A stretch of 64,000 bases of DNA from Bacillota bacterium (GTDB lineage: Bacteria > Bacillota > Clostridia > Oscillospirales > Ruminococcaceae), in the NCBI GenBank assembly GCA_023460035.1, contig JAEWRN010000019.1, positions 56,211-120,210 on the forward strand. Direction: 5' to 3'. The position numbers and the translations under genes are program-made. Positions 41,954 to 50,207 of the stretch are shown here, one piece after another. Every line of letters begins with the position of its first letter. Positions within the stretch are counted from its first letter, which is position 1. The notes under the pieces are model-generated. The model ran no database searches. It worked only from the letters and a program-made list of their open reading frames with translations, and was not told where the DNA came from.

Positions 41954-44900
41954 ATGGAACAGTTCTGGTGCGACAAAAAGGTGATTGGCAAGCAGGTATT
42001 GCCGGTGCCCGGCTGCGGGTTTGCGGCGGCATCGCTGATGGACGCGCTGGCCGGCGCCGATACCCCTTACGCCAAAAACCTTGGCGGCAGCTGGACCTTT
42101 TTGTTCTGCTCCTCCGTGCACCGCTGCCCGCCCAATTTTGCTGCCACTGATTTTGACGACACAAACTTTGACCAGATTAAAGTACCCTCCAACTGGCAGC
42201 TGGAGGGGTACGACATCCCCATTTATACCAACGTAAACTACCCCACCCCCATCAGCACGAAGCGGGGCGAGATCCCAAAAATCGCGGTGGGGCAAAACCC
42301 GGTGGGGCTGTACCGCCGCCGGTTTACCGTGCCGGCCGACTTTGCGGGCAAACAGGTGCTGTTGCAGCTGGACGGCGTCAACAGCGCGGCCGAGGTGTAC
42401 TGCAACGGCGAGTTTGCCGGGTTTTGCCTGTCCAGCTTTGACGCGCACCGCTTTGATTTGACCGATTTTTTAGTGGAGGGTGAAAACCTGCTGGTAATCA
42501 AGGTGTACCGCTGGTCGACCGGCAGCTACCTTGAGGACCAGGACATGTGGCGGCTGGCGGGTATTTTTCGCGATGTGTGGCTGGTGGCACAGCCCCGCGC
42601 GGGCTTTGCCGACGTGGTGGCCCGCACTGTGTTTGAAAACGGCGATTACACCCGCGCCAATTTAACCGTGGCGGTGACCACCGCCGGTACGCTGCCGCAG
42701 AGTGCCACGCTGGAACTGGTGCTGGCCGGGCCGGACAACGCGCGCGTGCTTTCTGCCACCGAAACACTGACGGGCGACGCCGGGCAGACGTTCAGCTACA
42801 CGGTAGAACAGCCCGCGCTGTGGAGCGACGAAGGCCCAAATTTGTACCACCTTGCGCTTGCGCTGAAAAGCGGCGACACGCTGCTGGACGCCCGCGGCTT
42901 TGCGGTGGGCTTTCGTGAGGTGCGCATTGACGGCGAGCTGCTGCTGCTCAACGGGCGGCCCATCAAGCTGCGCGGCGTCAACCGGCACGAGTTTCACCCC
43001 AGCTGCGGCCACGCCGTCACCCCCGAGCTGAACGAAGCGGACATCCGGCTGATGAAGCAGAACAACATCAATGCGCTGCGCACCAGCCACTACCCCAACA
43101 GCCGCGCCGTGTACGACCTGTGCGACCGCTATGGCATTTTGGTGATGAGCGAGTGCAACCTTGAGACCCACGGCCTTGCCAAAAAGCTGCCCCGCAATGA
43201 CCCGGACTGGACGGCCCACTGCGTTGACCGCATGCAAAACATGGTGACGCTGCTGCGAAACCACCCCTCGATTATTTTTTGGAGCCTTGGCAACGAGAGC
43301 TTTATGGGGCGCTGTTTTATCGAGATGCGCAAGGCCGCGCTGGCGCTGGATGACACGAGGCCGATTCACTACGAGCCGGATGTTTCGTTTAAAGCCACCG
43401 ACGTGTACAGCCAGATGTATGCGACGGTGGAGCATATGAAAAAAATTGGCGAGGGCAAACGGGTGCGGCTGTCACGGTTGAGCTACCCCTGCTTCGCACC
43501 CCCCGCCGGGGTAAAAAAATATGGTAAGCGCCCCTATTTGCAGTGTGAATACGCGCACTGCATGGGCAACAGCCTTGGCAACTTTGCAGACTACTGGCAG
43601 CTGTTTTACCAGTACGACCGGCTGGCCGGCGGCTTTATTTGGGACTTTGCCGACCAGGCGCTGTTTCGCAACGGGCGCTGGTGCTATGGCGGCGACTTTG
43701 GCGACGAGCCCAACGACGGCGCGTTTGCCTGCAACGGCATTTTGCGGGCCGACCGCAGCCCCAACCCCGCGCTATATGAGGTAAAGCAGGTGTACGCGCC
43801 GTTTGCGCTGGCCCTGCAACCGGACGGCATTGCCATTACCAGCCGCTTGGTGTTTGCATCCGCCGCAACGCTGGCGCTGCAATGGGCGCTATTAGAGGAC
43901 GGCCGCAAGCTGGACGGCGGCGATGTGCCGGTGCCGGTGCTTGCCCCCGGCTCCACCGTGACCCTGCCCCTTGCCCCCGCGCTGCCCCAGCAGCCCAGCG
44001 GCGCGCTGGACCTTGTATGCACCTTGGTAGAAACCGCCGCCACCCCCTTTGCCGCCGCCGGGCGGGTGCTTTGCGGCACCTCGCTGCGGCTGCGCCAACG
44101 CGCGGTGACAATGCCCGCACGCTTTGTGGACGTGCAGCAGGAAAAACGCGAACTTGTGCTGGCCGCCGGCCCCGCCGTGGCACGTATTCGCCGCAAAGAC
44201 GGCTTTGTCGCAAGCTACATGGTAAACGGCAAAGAGCTGCTTGCCGCCCCGCTGCGCCCGCAAATTGCCCGTGCGGTGACCGACAACGACGCCTACCTTG
44301 GGCTGCCGCCCTTTTTGCGGGTGTGGCTGAACACCGGCTTCTGGCTGCGGGCAAATTACAAGCTGCACGCAAAAGAATCCGCACTGCAGCGCGACGCGGT
44401 GTCGTTTACCTTTGCGGCCCCCGGCATGCGGCAGCTGCGGCTGACCTACCGCATGACACCGGACGGCATGCTGGCCATAGAATTTTTGGCCGAGGCCTCA
44501 CGCAAGGGCCTGCCCCGCGCGGGCATTACCTTCGCCGCCGCACACGAGCTGCGCACCGTGCGCTTTTTCGGCTTTGGCCCGCACGAAAATTACATCGACC
44601 GCCGCACGGCGGCGTTGCCCGGCAATTACAGCATGGAGGCCGGGGCGTTTTGCCACGATTATTTACACCCGCAGGAAAACGGCAACCGCACCGGGGTAGA
44701 GACCTTTGCCGTCGCGGGCGGCGGCCATGTGCTGGAGGCCACGACGCTGGCCGGGCCGTTTGAGGCTTCGGCCACCCCGTACACCCTGGCCGAGCTGCAG
44801 GCGGCAGAGCACATTGACGAGCTGGAAAAAGCGGGCCCTGTCACCGTAAACCTAGACGCCGCACAGCGCGGCGTAGGCGGCGACAAACCGGCCATTGCGC

Positions 44901-44971
44901 TGACAAAGCCCCAGTACCAGATTGCAAAAAAAACGCCGCTGCGACTGAGCATTCTGCTGCGGGGCGAATAA
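41954..44971 (+). CDS. lacZ: Beta-galactosidase, glycoside hydrolase family 2
   Basis: It hydrolyses terminal beta-galactosides in the cytoplasm, as no signal peptide is seen. The 1005 residues are the LacZ length. A sugar-binding domain (VPSNWQLEGYDIPIYTNVNY, YRRRFTVP) and immunoglobulin-like domain precede the barrel, which has IKLRGVNRHEFHPSCGHAV and NALRTSHYPNSRAVYDLCDR. The acid/base Glu is in FWSLGNES and the nucleophile Glu in LQCEYAHCMGNS. A C-terminal Bgal small-chain domain ends with FGFGPHENYIDR. A GAAAGGAG ribosome site precedes the ATG. It is monocistronic, with no permease adjacent. Confidence 0.95.
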   Translation: MEQFWCDKKVIGKQVLPVPGCGFAAASLMDALAGADTPYAKNLGGSWTFLFCSSVHRCPPNFAATDFDDTNFDQIKVPSNWQLEGYDIPIYTNVNYPTPISTKRGEIPKIAVGQNPVGLYRRRFTVPADFAGKQVLLQLDGVNSAAEVYCNGEFAGFCLSSFDAHRFDLTDFLVEGENLLVIKVYRWSTGSYLEDQDMWRLAGIFRDVWLVAQPRAGFADVVARTVFENGDYTRANLTVAVTTAGTLPQSATLELVLAGPDNARVLSATETLTGDAGQTFSYTVEQPALWSDEGPNLYHLALALKSGDTLLDARGFAVGFREVRIDGELLLLNGRPIKLRGVNRHEFHPSCGHAVTPELNEADIRLMKQNNINALRTSHYPNSRAVYDLCDRYGILVMSECNLETHGLAKKLPRNDPDWTAHCVDRMQNMVTLLRNHPSIIFWSLGNESFMGRCFIEMRKAALALDDTRPIHYEPDVSFKATDVYSQMYATVEHMKKIGEGKRVRLSRLSYPCFAPPAGVKKYGKRPYLQCEYAHCMGNSLGNFADYWQLFYQYDRLAGGFIWDFADQALFRNGRWCYGGDFGDEPNDGAFACNGILRADRSPNPALYEVKQVYAPFALALQPDGIAITSRLVFASAATLALQWALLEDGRKLDGGDVPVPVLAPGSTVTLPLAPALPQQPSGALDLVCTLVETAATPFAAAGRVLCGTSLRLRQRAVTMPARFVDVQQEKRELVLAAGPAVARIRRKDGFVASYMVNGKELLAAPLRPQIARAVTDNDAYLGLPPFLRVWLNTGFWLRANYKLHAKESALQRDAVSFTFAAPGMRQLRLTYRMTPDGMLAIEFLAEASRKGLPRAGITFAAAHELRTVRFFGFGPHENYIDRRTAALPGNYSMEAGAFCHDYLHPQENGNRTGVETFAVAGGGHVLEATTLAGPFEASATPYTLAELQAAEHIDELEKAGPVTVNLDAAQRGVGGDKPAIALTKPQYQIAKKTPLRLSILLRGE

Positions 44972-45043
44972 TATTTTGCTTTGTCATTGGCGTACCGGAC
45001 TTTTATTGCGCGCTGCTTTTTAGTAAAAAGCCATCATAACAAA

Positions 45044-45092
45044 CCGCCCCCGGTTGCAATAAACGCAACCGGGGACGGTGCTTTTTGTTTTT
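45044..45092 (+). terminator. Terminator of the beta-galactosidase gene
   Basis: The arms CCCCGGTTGC (45048-45057) and GCAACCGGGG (45065-45074) with a 7-base loop are followed by CTTTTTGTTTTTGTG. Confidence 0.85.
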
Positions 45093-45150
45093 GTGTGCGG
45101 TGCGGCGTTTTGCCCGCGCCGGGTTTCGTTAAAAATAAGTTTAAACAGCG

Positions 45151-45831
45151 TCAGCCCTGCGGCGGGGCAAGCAGCGGGCCTTTGACCGCAATCAGCGCCT
45201 TGATGGGCACGCCCTGCGCCGCAAATTTTTCTTCATATTCCGTGCGCAGGTTCCAGCCCGGCTCTGCCGCGTGCAAATCACGCGTGACATAGCGCAGCGT
45301 AAACCCACATTCTTCAAAATAAACAAGGCTTTCTTCAAACAAATCGTCGTCGTCGGTTTTAAACCAAATTTCGCCGTCGTCCTTTAAAAACTGCCGGTAT
45401 TGCAGCAGTTGGCGCGGGTGGGTGAGCCGCCGCTTATGGTGCGACAGCTTGGGCCACGGGTTGCAAAAGTTGATATAAATGCGCTGCACCACGTCCGCCT
45501 CGCTGAAATCCGCCTCAATCCATTGGATATTCAACGCGGTCAGCCGCAGGTTGTCCACCGCGCGGCCCGCCTGCGCATAGCCCTCTTCAATCTTGCGCTT
45601 TGCCAGCACCAGCACATCGCTTAAGCAGTCAACGGCAAGGTAGTTTTGCTGCGGGTGCTGCGTGCCCTGCACGGTGGCAAACGTGCCCTTGCCGCAGCCC
45701 AGCTCCAGCACGAGCGGCTGTGGGGTTGCAAACGCCTGCTGCCAGTGGCCGCGCTGGGCCTCCGGGTCCTGCACAAAAAACGGGCAGGCCGCAAGCTCTG
45801 GTTTTGCGTATTGCTTGTGTCGCATTCTCAA
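45151..45831 (-). CDS. trmB: tRNA (guanine46-N7)-methyltransferase
   Basis: It makes m7G46 in tRNA variable loops. The start is read as a TTG at 45831, giving (M)RMRHKQYAKPELAACPFF, which matches the usual MRMRHK beginning, with GGGAGG eight bases upstream; ATGs at 45840 and 45825 are badly spaced. The 226 residues include LELGCGKGTFAT (SAM site), ADFSEADVVQRIYINFCNPW with the PxxW-like motif NPWPKLSHHKRRLTHP, and the C-terminal TEYEEKFAAQGVPIKAL. Confidence 0.94.
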   Translation of the reverse strand: MRMRHKQYAKPELAACPFFVQDPEAQRGHWQQAFATPQPLVLELGCGKGTFATVQGTQHPQQNYLAVDCLSDVLVLAKRKIEEGYAQAGRAVDNLRLTALNIQWIEADFSEADVVQRIYINFCNPWPKLSHHKRRLTHPRQLLQYRQFLKDDGEIWFKTDDDDLFEESLVYFEECGFTLRYVTRDLHAAEPGWNLRTEYEEKFAAQGVPIKALIAVKGPLLAPPQG

Positions 45832-45913
45832 AAGGGGCATCCTCCCAAACACGGGGCCGTTTGCCCCGCACCCTGTTTTTTAAAATTGCCTGCCCCGGCA
45901 CCGCCGGGTAGTT

Positions 45914-47203
45914 TTATTGGTTTGCCGCCGTCAGCGCCGCCACTTCGGCCGCGGCGGTGGGCTGGGTGTTTGCAAACAGCCAGCGGTAGCTGTACAGCGC
46001 ATAGCCGTCTGCCCCGGCACTGCGCAGCGCCGCCACCTGCTTTGCCAGGTTTTCGCCGCTGGACCATTCTGCCGTGTCGTTGCTGCCGCCGTCACCCACG
46101 CCAATGCGGTAGGCACCAAGGCCAATGTACAGCTTTACAGCATCGGCGCGCGGCAGCGACAGCCAGTATTGCAGGTTGTTTGCAAACGCGTAATCGTCCC
46201 GCCCGCTTTTCGTGCGGTAGTCAAAGCCCCAGTAAATCTGCGGCATCACGTAATCCACATAGCCGCCGTCGCTCATCCACAGTGCCACGTCGCTGTACTG
46301 TGTGTTGTAATTGTTGTCGTTGTTGCCCTGCGGGCTGATGCCAAACGTCGCCGCGGGCCTTGCCGCCTTAACGGCGGCGTAAACCTGCTGCACCAGCGTG
46401 TTGACATTCTGCCGGCGCCACGCCGCAAGCGGCTGCCCGTTTGCGTACTGCGCATAGGCCGCCGCGTCAAAGCTGTCGTCGGCGCCCTCCGGGTAAAAAT
46501 AGTCGTCGAACTGAATGCCGTCAACTTCGTAATTTTCGCAGATTTCGCGCACGCCGTCCACAATCAGCTGCTGCACTTCGGGGATGCCGGGGTTGTAGTA
46601 CAGCCCGTCGCCCACGGCGATGACCCAATCCGCTTTGGCGGGGTCCGCCTGATACTGTACCGCGGGGTTTTGCGGTGCAAGCTGCGGCGGCGTGGTGGCC
46701 GACCCGCGAACACGGTAGGGGTTCACCATCGCTTCCAGCCGCATGCCGCGGCTGTGCGCCTCCTGTACCATCACGGCCAGCGGGTCATAGCCGGGGTCCT
46801 GCCCCTGGGTGCCGGTCAGCAGGTGGCTCCACGGGAAGATGCTGCTGGCATACAGCGCGTCGCCAAACGGGCGCACATGGGCAATGACGGTCGTGATGCC
46901 CATCGCCTGCAAATTGTCAAACGCGGTGGCAATGCCGCTGCGAAAAGCTTCTTCGGTTGAAAGGTCCATGGTCTGGTATTCAAGGTAGGTAATCCACGCG
47001 GCGCGGTACTCGTCGCCGGTGGCGGCGGGCTGTGCCGTGGCCGTTACCGCGGGCTGCGATGCCCCGGCAGGCGCCGGCGAAGCTGCCGCCCCCCCGCTGC
47101 TGCTGCCGGTGGCTGCCCCGCAGCCGCCCAGCAAGGACACCAGCAGCACCGCTGCCAATAATAAGGCGCCGCGCGCCGTTTTTTTGTGTTGCGTTTCGGC
47201 CAT
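45914..47203 (-). CDS. GHL10 family glycoside-hydrolase-like lipoprotein
   Basis: The 429 residues have a lipoprotein signal peptide ending LLGGC (Cys28) and an Ala/Ser/Pro/Thr linker to about residue 65. A TIM-barrel GHL10 domain (YngK/DUF187-like) follows, with EYRAAWITYLEYQTMDLSTE, TVIAHVRPFGDALYASSIFP, PWSHLLTGTQG, GMRLEAMVNPYRV and the acidic motif VDGIQFDDYFYPEG. It ends with VMPQIYWGFDYR. It is anchored outside the membrane and probably acts on a cell-wall or exopolysaccharide glycan; the substrate is unknown. It lies 12 bases downstream of trxB. Confidence 0.9.
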   Translation of the reverse strand: MAETQHKKTARGALLLAAVLLVSLLGGCGAATGSSSGGAAASPAPAGASQPAVTATAQPAATGDEYRAAWITYLEYQTMDLSTEEAFRSGIATAFDNLQAMGITTVIAHVRPFGDALYASSIFPWSHLLTGTQGQDPGYDPLAVMVQEAHSRGMRLEAMVNPYRVRGSATTPPQLAPQNPAVQYQADPAKADWVIAVGDGLYYNPGIPEVQQLIVDGVREICENYEVDGIQFDDYFYPEGADDSFDAAAYAQYANGQPLAAWRRQNVNTLVQQVYAAVKAARPAATFGISPQGNNDNNYNTQYSDVALWMSDGGYVDYVMPQIYWGFDYRTKSGRDDYAFANNLQYWLSLPRADAVKLYIGLGAYRIGVGDGGSNDTAEWSSGENLAKQVAALRSAGADGYALYSYRWLFANTQPTAAAEVAALTAANQ

Positions 47204-47215
47204 GTTTTTGCCCCT

Positions 47216-48142
47216 TTACAGTGTGGCATCGCCCGCAAGGGCAGCCACGGCGGCACTGCCGGCAATGGCGCCGTCCGCCGCTGCGGTGGCAAGCTGGCGC
47301 AGTGCTTTTTTGCGGGTATCGCCCGCCACCCACACGCGGGGCAGCGAGGTGGTGCAGCTTTCGTCTGCGTCCACATAGCCCTCGTCTGTCAGGGCAATCT
47401 GCCCTGCAAACGCCTTGTTTTGCGGGATGAGGCCGATTGCGACAAACAGCCCGTCCACGACCAGCTCGCGGTCCGGCCCGCCGGCGGTGCTTTTAATCAG
47501 CAGCGATTCCACCTTGTCTTTGCCACGAATTTCGGTCACGACCGAATCAAGCACAAACTCGACCTTTGTGTTGTTGCGCAGCTTGGCAAGCTCGGTTTCG
47601 GCAGCGCGAAAGCCCTGCCGGCGGTGAATGACATACACTTTTTCGCACAGGGCCGAAAGCGCCAGCGCGTCCTCTACCGCCGTGTTGCCGCCGCCTACCA
47701 CCGCCACGGTGTGCCCTTTGTAAAAAGCCCCGTCACAGGTGGCGCAATAGCTGACCCCGCGGCCCACCAGTAAATCTTCGCCCGGGCAACCCAGCTTGCG
47801 GCGCTCTACCCCGCCGGCCAGCACCACGCCGCGCACCCGGTAGTCGGCCGCTGCGCCGTGCAATACTTTAATGTCACCGGCAAGCTCTGCCGATTTTACT
47901 TCGTCATACTCTATTTTAACGCCAAATTTGCTTGCCTGCTGGTACAGCGCGTTCGCAAGCTCGGCGCCGCTGATGCGGTCGATACCGGGGTAATTTTCCA
48001 CTTCGGGCGACGTGATAATCTGGCCGCCCTGTACCTCTTTTTCAAGGCAGATGACCGAAAGCCCGCCGCGCGCCGCGTACATGGCGGCGGTCATGCCGGC
48101 CACACCGGCGCCTACGATCCCTACGTCATAATCATATTCCAT
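47216..48142 (-). CDS. trxB: Thioredoxin reductase
   Basis: It is the NAD(P)H- and FAD-dependent reductase of thioredoxin. The 308 residues have the FAD motif VGIVGAGVAGMTAAMYAARG, the redox-active CATC at residues 133-136 (GVSYCATCDGAFYKG), the NAD(P)H motif VAVVGGGNTAVEDALALS and the C-terminal VWVAGDTRKKALRQLATAAADG. The second nucleotide site IHRRQGFRA suggests NADPH. A sigma-A promoter lies at 48208-48237 and the GHL10 gene follows in the same direction. Confidence 0.96.
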   Translation of the reverse strand: MEYDYDVGIVGAGVAGMTAAMYAARGGLSVICLEKEVQGGQIITSPEVENYPGIDRISGAELANALYQQASKFGVKIEYDEVKSAELAGDIKVLHGAAADYRVRGVVLAGGVERRKLGCPGEDLLVGRGVSYCATCDGAFYKGHTVAVVGGGNTAVEDALALSALCEKVYVIHRRQGFRAAETELAKLRNNTKVEFVLDSVVTEIRGKDKVESLLIKSTAGGPDRELVVDGLFVAIGLIPQNKAFAGQIALTDEGYVDADESCTTSLPRVWVAGDTRKKALRQLATAAADGAIAGSAAVAALAGDATL

Positions 48143-48207
48143 TTGTTGTTTCCGTCCTTTTCTAAATGCTCTATCGTTAAGGGGGTCACCCTAAAAGTTC
48201 CGTGCTT

Positions 48208-48237
48208 ATTATAGGCAGATACAGGGTATTTTGTCAA
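48208..48237 (-). promoter_or_regulatory. Promoter of trxB
   Basis: On the minus strand a consensus TTGACA (48237-48232), 18 bases and a consensus TATAAT (48213-48208) precede trxB. A GGG/CCC dyad TTAAGGGGGTCACCCTAAA (48177-48195) lies just downstream of the start point and could be an operator. Confidence 0.85.
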
Positions 48238-48268
48238 AAGGTTTGCCGCGCCGGGGGCATAAAATACT

Positions 48269-48297
48269 TTGGCTTTGGCTGCGCGGTGTGGTATAAT
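48269..48297 (+). promoter_or_regulatory. Promoter of the NUDIX gene
   Basis: TTGGCT (48269-48274), 17 bases and TATAAT (48292-48297) lie about 63 bases before the TTG start at 48360. Confidence 0.7.
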
Positions 48298-48359
48298 CAG
48301 GGTACAGCACTGCCGCCGCTGCGGCAGGCAGTAACGGTATACAGAAAGGGGGGCGCGCC

Positions 48360-48827
48360 TTGGCGGAGGCCGCTTTCTATTACAAAAACCCCGCGGCACC
48401 ACGGCCCAACAAGCCGCCGGTTCTCGGTGCATGTGCCATTATTCAACATGGCGACACCTATTTGCTGGAAAGCCGGGCAGACAGTGACCGGTGGGCCTTT
48501 GTGGGCGGTGCGATGGAGCCGGATGAAAGCCTGGAGGACTGTATTCTGCGTGAAATACGCGAGGAGACCGGCCTTGTGCTGGCCCCCGGCCAGCTGCAAT
48601 TTGTGGGCGTTTATTCTGACCCCAGCCGCATTGCCGCCTACCCTGACGGCAACATTGCCCGCATCATCAGCGCCGTGTACTGGGTGGCGCTGCGGCAGGC
48701 GCCGGTGCTGCATTGCAGCAGCGAGTCAAAACAGCTTTGTTTTTTGACGGTCGAACAGCTGGCGCCTCTGCAGGTGGCCGAAACCCAGCTGGATATTTTA
48801 AGCGATTTTGTGGAGTCGCTGCTGTGA
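48360..48827 (+). CDS. NUDIX hydrolase
   Basis: It hydrolyses a nucleoside-diphosphate-linked substrate. The 155 residues start at a TTG, with AAAGGGGGG seven bases upstream; no ATG or GTG lies at a sensible position before the conserved core. The Nudix box is complete: GGAMEPDESLEDCILREIRE followed by ETG (G-x5-E-x7-R-E-U-x-E-E-x-G-U). A preceding ACAIIQHGDTYLLESRADSD forms the first strands. The substrate cannot be told. It is monocistronic, with its own promoter and a terminator. Confidence 0.93.
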   Translation: MAEAAFYYKNPAAPRPNKPPVLGACAIIQHGDTYLLESRADSDRWAFVGGAMEPDESLEDCILREIREETGLVLAPGQLQFVGVYSDPSRIAAYPDGNIARIISAVYWVALRQAPVLHCSSESKQLCFLTVEQLAPLQVAETQLDILSDFVESLL

Positions 48828-48930
48828 CCGGCTGCTTTGCGCGCCTTACCTTATTTATACAGGGGGACAGAACGATTGGGGGCAAGCCCCCTTCTTTTTT
48901 TGCCCGGCGCCGTTTTGCGCCGGGTACACA

Positions 48931-48968
48931 AAAGCCGCCGGCAGCTGCCGGCGGCTTTGTTTTTGCTT
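48931..48968. terminator. Bidirectional terminator between NUDIX and cytidylate-kinase-like genes
   Basis: A perfect 28-bp palindrome (48931-48958, arms AAAGCCGCCGGCAG/CTGCCGGCGGCTTT) has T runs on both sides and serves the two convergent genes. A second GC hairpin (CCCGGCGC/GCGCCGGG) lies at about 48903-48923. Confidence 0.85.
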
Positions 48969-48977
48969 TTTGTGCAG

Positions 48978-49601
48978 CTATTCGCCAAAGCGCAGCTGCA
49001 AATACCGGGTGACTAAATCCACACAGCCATCCAGCCCCATCTCGGCCGAGTTTAGGCTCAGGTCAAAATGGCTGGCGTCGCGCCAGTCGGTGCCGGTAAA
49101 GGTGTGGTAATAGTTGGCGCGCCGCTTGTCCACCCGCGCAATCTCTTTGCGGGCGGCCTCGTCGCTGAGGCTGTGGCGCTCCATAATCGTCGCGACACGC
49201 GCTTCCAGCGGGGCGTGGATAAACAGGCTGACCACGTTGTCAAAATCCTTTAAAATATAGTCTGCACAGCGGCCGATGATGACGCAGCTTTCGTTGCGCG
49301 CCAGCTCGCGGATGACCCGCGCCTGATACCGAAACAGATTTTCGTTTGAAATAAAATCGTCGCTGTCAGGCGGGATGACTTCGCCCTTGTAGGCGTCGTG
49401 CGCCACGCGGAACAGCAGCGTGCGCTGTACCTCTTCGTCAGCTTTGGCAAACAGCTGCTCGCTGATGCCGCTTTCGTCCGACGCAAGGCGCAGCAGATCG
49501 CGGTTGTAAAACTCGATGCCAAGATGGCGGGCAAGGGCTTCGCCGATGGCGCGCCCCCCGCTACCGTTTTCACGGGCGATGGTAATCACAAATTTTTTCA
49601 T
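48978..49601 (-). CDS. Cytidylate kinase-like protein
   Basis: The start MKKFVITIARENGSGGRAIG gives 207 residues, with GAGGAGG upstream. The P-loop ARENGSGGRAIGEALA is the variant found in cytidylate kinase-like family proteins, lacking the usual GKS ending. It is followed by EFYNRDLLRLASDESGIS, a CVIIGRCADYIL segment and VDKRRANYYHTFTGTDWRDA. The family is common in clostridia. It probably acts as a nucleoside-monophosphate kinase or regulatory P-loop protein, with the substrate unproven. Confidence 0.88.
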   Translation of the reverse strand: MKKFVITIARENGSGGRAIGEALARHLGIEFYNRDLLRLASDESGISEQLFAKADEEVQRTLLFRVAHDAYKGEVIPPDSDDFISNENLFRYQARVIRELARNESCVIIGRCADYILKDFDNVVSLFIHAPLEARVATIMERHSLSDEAARKEIARVDKRRANYYHTFTGTDWRDASHFDLSLNSAEMGLDGCVDLVTRYLQLRFGE

Positions 49602-49766
49602 AAGACGAGCCTCCTCTGGGTTGGTTTCCCTGCCGGCACCCGCCACGGCGTTTGCCGCGGGGGGCAGGTGCCGTTTTCTACCATTAGTATAAGGAGTTTT
49701 CGCGGCAAAAGCAATCGGTTTTTACGACATCGCTGCCTTTGGCCCGCTCAACGCTCCCTCTGGTTT

Positions 49767-50183
49767 CAGTATACTGCATCCTGCATGAAACAGTGTGCTT
49801 TTGTAGCGCCGGCGCCACATCTCACCGCCAACGGTCACCCCGCGGCCCGCCAGCTATACACTGCTTTCTTTGCGCAGCGGCGCCGCCCTGCGGCAAAACC
49901 TGTATTTTCGGCGGTCTGTCAAGCCTTTCGCGCATTGCCTGTGTTTTGTTTTTACCGCGGTTTTGTGGTATACACTGTGCCCGATTTGCCATTTTTTCAG
50001 TATACACTATTTGTTTTATAATTTTATCCACTCTTTACATTTGTGCAATTTGTACATATCTAGTTCTATGTTTTGTCATTTTCATAGATTAAGTGTATTT
50101 TCCGTACCGCTTTCTTTATATTCTATTGCGTTTGACTTTACCCCGTCCAAACGGTATTGTTTATTTAGCGTATATAGTGTATA
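49767..50183. repeat. TATACACT/AGTGTATA repeat cluster
   Basis: Copies lie at 49855-49863 (TATACACTG), 49969-49977 (TATACACTG) and 50001-50008 (TATACACT, preceded by CAG). In the opposite orientation they lie at 50092-50098 (AGTGTAT) and 50176-50183 (AGTGTATA). A related perfect palindrome CAGTATACTG lies at 49767-49776. The last copy lies just after the predicted transcription start, as an operator might. Some copies resemble -10 boxes, so chance and promoter-like sequence are alternatives. Confidence 0.6.
50132..50160 (+). promoter_or_regulatory. Promoter of the PTS regulator locus
   Basis: TTGACT (50132-50137), 17 bases and TATTGT (50155-50160) precede the ATG at 50208. A second choice is TTGTTT (50157-50162), 17 bases and TATATT (50180-50185). 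There is no sigma-54 GG-N10-GC element that I can see. Confidence 0.6.
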
Positions 50184-50207
50184 TTCTGCTTAAAGGGGGT
50201 TGTCTCA

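Larger units (their letters stand above)
49602..50207. other. Long AT-rich regulatory region before the PTS regulator
   Basis: The 606-base gap has no credible gene and is visibly richer in A and T than its flanks, especially 49930-50190. It contains the promoter at 50132-50160, the CAGTATACTG palindrome at 49767-49776 and repeated TATACACT octamers (see the repeat entry). Confidence 0.7.
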
